A DNA stretch of 35,517 bases from Chloroflexota bacterium (GTDB lineage Bacteria > Chloroflexota > Limnocylindria > Limnocylindrales > CSP1-4): NCBI GenBank assembly GCA_025358515.1, contig JANYJG010000076.1, positions 1 to 35,517 on the forward strand. The letters are read 5' to 3'. The notes beneath the pieces are model-generated. The model did not search any database and was not told the DNA's origin. It saw only the letters and a program-made list of their open reading frames with translations. This document shows, piece after piece, positions 32,266 to 35,517 of the stretch (its first letter is position 1; each line of letters opens with the position of its first letter). Made by a program: the position numbers and the translations under genes.

Positions 32266-35264
32266 CCATCGAAAGCCCCACTCGCAAGTCCAAGCCCCGC
32301 TCGGGCGTGGTGGCGGAGATCGCCGCGCGGCGTCTCGCCGACGTCCAATTGGAACTCGGAGTGCGCACTTACCGATCTCTCGCTCAGGATGCGGCCCAGT
32401 TCTCCAAGAGTCCCGGCGGTGCGCCACGGCCGATCGCGGAACGCCTTGCGGGGCCCGGCCTGCACTTGATCGCCGAAGTCAAACGCCGCTCGCCGTCCGT
32501 TGGGGTGATCGCCGCCGATGCGGATCCGGTCGCGCTCGCCCGCGCCTACGAGGCCGGTGGCGCCTCGGCCATATCCGTGCTGTGCGAGCCGCATTGGTTC
32601 GGTGGCTCCGTGGCTGATGTGCGCGCCGTTCGCGCGGCGGTGACGCTGCCGGTGCTGGCCAAAGAGTTCGTCGTCGACGAGCGCCAGCTGCCAGTGCTCC
32701 GAGCCGCCGGCGCGGACATGGTCTTACTACTGGCGTCGGTGCTGCCGGCCAGGAAGCTGGCCCGCTTCGTGACTCTTGCCTTCAAGCTGGGCCTGGAGCC
32801 GCTGGTCGAGGCCCACGACGAGCGTGAGCTCGCGGCCGCCCTGGCCACGGATGCCCGCCTCATCGGGCTCAATAACCGCGATCTCCGCAGCCTGAGCGTG
32901 GACCCGGAGCGATGCGTTCGATTGCGGGCGCGCGTGCCGAACGATCGGCTGGTGGTGGGCGAGTCGGGCGTTGGCGAGCCCCGAACGCTGGTCGGCTGGC
33001 GGGCGGTCGGAATCGATGCTGCCCTCATCGGGGAGGCCCTGATGCGCTCGGCCGACCCGGCCGCGGCGGCCCGCGCATTCGTGAACGCCGGGTCGGTTCC
33101 ACGTGACGTGGCGGCAAAGGCGCGCCTTCCGCTCGTCAAGATATGCGGCGTAACCGACGTCGAGGGCGTGCTGGCGGCGATCCGCGCCGGTGCCGATGCC
33201 ATCGGCCTTAACCTGGTTCCGGGCTCTCCTCGATGCCTGACATTGGCAGAGGCCAGGCAGTTCGCGGCGTTGATCCGCGCCGCTACCCCCGCCGGCAAGC
33301 GGCCCCGGATAGTGGCAGTGCTGGCGGATGCCTCCGCCGCCGACACCGCCGCGGCAATCGCGGCCTGCGACCCGGACGCGGTCCAACTCTCCGGGGACGA
33401 GCCCGTGGCGGCTGTCGCGACCGCCGGCCGGCCGGTCTGGAAAGTGCTGCATCTGCCGGCCGAAGGAAGCCGGGCTGCCGACCCGACCGGCAACGACTCC
33501 GCGGCCGCCAGCGCCGACTCAGCGGCCAGTGCCGACTCAGCGGCCGCCAGCGCCATCGAGGCAGGCAAGGCGTACCTGGCGGTTGGCACCGAGCGCCTCA
33601 TTCTCGATACTGCCGGCGGTCCAATGCCGGGCGGTACCGGCATAGGCGTCTCCCGCCAGATCGCGGCCGCCGTAGCTCGCGAGATCCCCGTGGTCCTGGC
33701 CGGCGGCTTGGCGCCCGCGAACGTCGGCGACGCCGTGCTGGAAGTGCCGGCGATCGGCGTCGACGTGGCCTCTGGCGTGGAATCGCCGCGCCGGCCGGGA
33801 AAGCGCCCACTCAAAGATCCTCTTCGCGTGGCTTTGTTCATCAAGCGCGCCCGGGCCGCTCGCTTCGACCGTCCGCACGTCCGTGTCCGGCCCACGCCGA
33901 TCCCAGAGCCGCTCCTTGAGCCGGACACCGCCGGCAAGTGGGGCCTCGATCGCGACTTCGGTGGACGCTACGTACCCGAGACCCTGGTCGCGGCGCTGGA
34001 TCAGTTGGAAGCGGCTTGGGCCCAAACGCGCCAGGACCCGCGCTTCTGGGCCGAACTGCGTGAGATGCAGTTCTCGTATGGCGGCCGCCCCACGCCCATC
34101 TACCGCGCCGATCGACTCGGGGCGGAAATGCTCGAGGCAGCGCGGGGGCTAGCGGGCGACCGCGATCGTCTGCCGGATCGGATCCACCTCTACCTCAAGC
34201 GCGAGGACCTCAACCACACCGGGGCCCACAAGCTCAACAACGCCCTGGGTCAGGTTCTGCTGGCGCGACGTCTGGGCAAGAGTCGCGTCATCGCAGAGAC
34301 GGGCGCGGGAATGCACGGCGTAGCCACGGCAACGGCCTGCGCCCTGCTCGAGATCCCATGCGTCGTTCATATGGGCGTTGAGGACATCGCCCGCCAGGCC
34401 CCCAACGTCCTTCGGATGGAGGCGCTGGGAGCGGAGGTTCGGCCGGTCCACGGCGGATCCGGCACGCTCAAGGATGCCGTCAGCGAGGCATTGCGCGACT
34501 GGGTGACGAACGTCGAAACCTCGCACTACTGCCTGGGCTCCACGATGGGCCCGCACCCGTACCCGATGCTTGTCCGAGATTTCCAGCGTGTCATCGGCGA
34601 CGAGGCGGCGGCTCAGCTCATGAGCGTCGAAGGACGGCTGCCCGACCTGGCGATCGCCTGCGTCGGCGGCGGTTCGAACGCCCTCGGCCTGATCAGCCGA
34701 TTCATCGGCGAGCCGTCCGTCCGACTCGCGGTGGCCGAGGCGGCGGGGGAGGGGCTCGATTCGGGACATCACGCGGCGGCGTTGCTCGGCGGAACGCCGG
34801 GCATCCTTCACGGCTCGCGGTCCTACATGCTCCAGGACGCGGACGGCCAGGTCATCGAGGCGGTCTCGATCTCCGCGGGTCTGGACTACCCCGGCATCGG
34901 CCCACAGCTGGCTGCGCTCATGCAGGCCGGCCGAATCACGGTGTCGTCCGCGACGGACGTGGAGGCGATAACCGCAGTGAGGCAGGTCGCCAGAACGGAA
35001 GGGATCCTGGCCGCGGTCGAATCTGCGCACGCGGTCGCTGCTCTTCCGGACGTTCTGGCACGAACCGCGCGACGTGCGGCTTCTCGCGGCGGCGGCGGCG
35101 CCGGCGGACGGGACGGCGAGCTGCCCCGGGAAGCGGTGATCGTCCTCGGCCTCTCGGGCCGCGGTGACAAGGACCTAGCGGCGTTGGGCGAGACCCAAAG
35201 CCGAGCGACGTTGGGCGAGACCCAAAGCCTAGCGGGACTGGGACTCAAGGAGGCGAAACGATGA
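32262..35264 (+). CDS. trpC/trpF/trpB: Trifunctional TrpC-TrpF-TrpB fusion protein
   Basis: A single 1000-codon frame joins three enzymes. Indole-3-glycerol-phosphate synthase (about 20-275) has HLIAEVKRRSPS with Lys74 and GESGVGEPRTL. Phosphoribosylanthranilate isomerase (about 290-527) has VKICGVTD with Cys295 and LILDTAGG with Asp449. It carries an Ala/Ser/Asp insertion (about 402-436) and reads VQLSGDEP where most have VQLHGDE. Tryptophan synthase beta (about 555-975) has KREDLNHTGAHKLNNA with PLP lysine Lys657, AETGAGMHGVATA, GGGSNALG and LSGRGDKD. The frame shows no stop or shift. TrpC-TrpF fusions are well known; adding TrpB is unusual. The tail has a 27-bp tandem repeat. The start overlaps trpD and the stop overlaps trpA, both by ATGA. 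Confidence 0.93.
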   Translation: MTIESPTRKSKPRSGVVAEIAARRLADVQLELGVRTYRSLAQDAAQFSKSPGGAPRPIAERLAGPGLHLIAEVKRRSPSVGVIAADADPVALARAYEAGGASAISVLCEPHWFGGSVADVRAVRAAVTLPVLAKEFVVDERQLPVLRAAGADMVLLLASVLPARKLARFVTLAFKLGLEPLVEAHDERELAAALATDARLIGLNNRDLRSLSVDPERCVRLRARVPNDRLVVGESGVGEPRTLVGWRAVGIDAALIGEALMRSADPAAAARAFVNAGSVPRDVAAKARLPLVKICGVTDVEGVLAAIRAGADAIGLNLVPGSPRCLTLAEARQFAALIRAATPAGKRPRIVAVLADASAADTAAAIAACDPDAVQLSGDEPVAAVATAGRPVWKVLHLPAEGSRAADPTGNDSAAASADSAASADSAAASAIEAGKAYLAVGTERLILDTAGGPMPGGTGIGVSRQIAAAVAREIPVVLAGGLAPANVGDAVLEVPAIGVDVASGVESPRRPGKRPLKDPLRVALFIKRARAARFDRPHVRVRPTPIPEPLLEPDTAGKWGLDRDFGGRYVPETLVAALDQLEAAWAQTRQDPRFWAELREMQFSYGGRPTPIYRADRLGAEMLEAARGLAGDRDRLPDRIHLYLKREDLNHTGAHKLNNALGQVLLARRLGKSRVIAETGAGMHGVATATACALLEIPCVVHMGVEDIARQAPNVLRMEALGAEVRPVHGGSGTLKDAVSEALRDWVTNVETSHYCLGSTMGPHPYPMLVRDFQRVIGDEAAAQLMSVEGRLPDLAIACVGGGSNALGLISRFIGEPSVRLAVAEAAGEGLDSGHHAAALLGGTPGILHGSRSYMLQDADGQVIEAVSISAGLDYPGIGPQLAALMQAGRITVSSATDVEAITAVRQVARTEGILAAVESAHAVAALPDVLARTARRAASRGGGGAGGRDGELPREAVIVLGLSGRGDKDLAALGETQSRATLGETQSLAGLGLKEAKR
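35183..35229 (+). repeat. 27-bp-period direct repeat at the 3' end of trpCFB
   Basis: Two exact 20-base copies of gttgggcgagacccaaagcc start at 35183 and 35210. Each contains the short inverted repeat TTGGG-cgaga-CCCAA. They encode two LGETQS units at the protein C-terminus, just before trpA. Confidence 0.9.
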
Positions 35265-35517
35265 CCGGTCGAGCGGGGCAACCTTCGTCGCCCGTCATCG
35301 GCTCCGTCGCAACCCATGGCGCGGCCGCGGTATACCCCACAAACGCGGCCGCGCCTACCCTCTCCGGACCCAACGACACCGCCGGCGCCGGCCGGATCGG
35401 GGCTGCGTTCCGGCTGGCCGCGGCGGACGGCCGCGCGGCGCTCATTCCATATGTTGTGGCCGGCTATCCGGACCACGAGACATCGCTGGCGGCAGCCCTG
35501 GCAGCCGCGGATGCGGG
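35261..35517 (+). CDS. trpA: Tryptophan synthase alpha chain, 3' end outside window
   Basis: Cleaves indole-3-glycerol phosphate to indole, which passes to TrpB. Only the first 85 codons are in the window. ATG 35261 overlaps the trpCFB stop by ATGA and has AAGGAGG (35247-35253) upstream. The first 44 or so residues are a Thr/Ala/Gly/Pro-rich extension without similarity. The family's start then appears as RIGAAFRLAAADGRAALIPY (about 45-64), then VVAGYPDHETSLAAAL, with the typical (A/T)G(Y/D)P motif. A later start would remove the extension, but the ribosome-binding site supports 35261. It completes the trp pathway. Confidence 0.9.
   Translation, partial: MTGRAGQPSSPVIGSVATHGAAAVYPTNAAAPTLSGPNDTAGAGRIGAAFRLAAADGRAALIPYVVAGYPDHETSLAAALAAADA

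Noticed and set aside
35316-35356. Two GCGGCCGCG sites 34 bases apart in trpA
   Set aside because: Palindromic octamers of this type are expected in GC-rich Ala-coding DNA; no att-like or IS structure accompanies them.

Overview
The window is about 35.5 kb of high-GC bacterial chromosome with housekeeping and accessory genes and no phage, IS element or CRISPR array. Several traits point to a soil- or freshwater-type member of the Chloroflexota (Limnocylindria-like) or a close Terrabacteria relative. These are a class I (archaeal-type) lysyl-tRNA synthetase, a K+-independent membrane pyrophosphatase, a T-box-controlled trp operon, an Rv3369-type F420-linked oxidase, SARP/BTAD and LuxR giant regulators, GTG starts, and short-leader or leaderless promoters with a TANACT -10 box. 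The placement is inference from gene content only; an actinobacterium or Dormibacterota is not excluded.

Layout. 1-990: 3' end of a TPR-like protein. 1048-1509: ndk. 1580-4477 (minus): lepB, a HyfE/NuoK-like membrane protein and a degenerate NuoN-like antiporter subunit, in that transcription order. 4517-6571: a membrane-anchored Ig-like plus beta-propeller protein, divergent from lepB. 6809-9979: hppA and uppP. 9990-12993: an 11-codon leader ORF, argR, then greA and class I lysS after a 420-base leader. 13082-15294: serS and a DUF3298 lipoprotein. 15309-17501 (minus): SDR oxidoreductase, DUF4177-like protein, DUF3558-like lipoprotein, SnoaL-like protein. 17640-21359: SARP regulator overlapping a double-GNAT acetyltransferase. 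21665-21916 (minus): DUF4242 protein. 22103-25024: LuxR-family giant ATPase regulator. 25124-25209: tRNA-Ser(UGA), followed by a remnant of a surface-repeat protein. 25569-26260 (minus): PPOX/F420 oxidase and a small GWR-motif protein. 26407-27303: second DUF3298 protein. 27423-28346: ferredoxin-NADP+ reductase. 28373-35517: promoter, Trp T-box and terminator, then trpE-trpG-trpD-trpCFB-trpA, with trpA cut by the window end.

How the genes work together. The trp block is a complete pathway from chorismate to tryptophan. Every junction overlaps by 4 nt (ATGA), and three activities (TrpC, TrpF, TrpB) lie in one 1000-residue polypeptide. A T-box leader would read uncharged tRNA-Trp and switch the operon on. 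The hppA-uppP pair links pyrophosphate-driven proton pumping with undecaprenyl-pyrophosphate recycling. argR, greA, lysS and serS are information-processing and regulatory genes. The 14-27 kb part is more accessory: lipoproteins, small DUF proteins and two STAND-type regulators of over 900 residues. The least explained pieces are the lepB-linked antiporter-like pair, the triple Trp fusion, the argR leader ORF and the surface-protein remnant beside tRNA-Ser.
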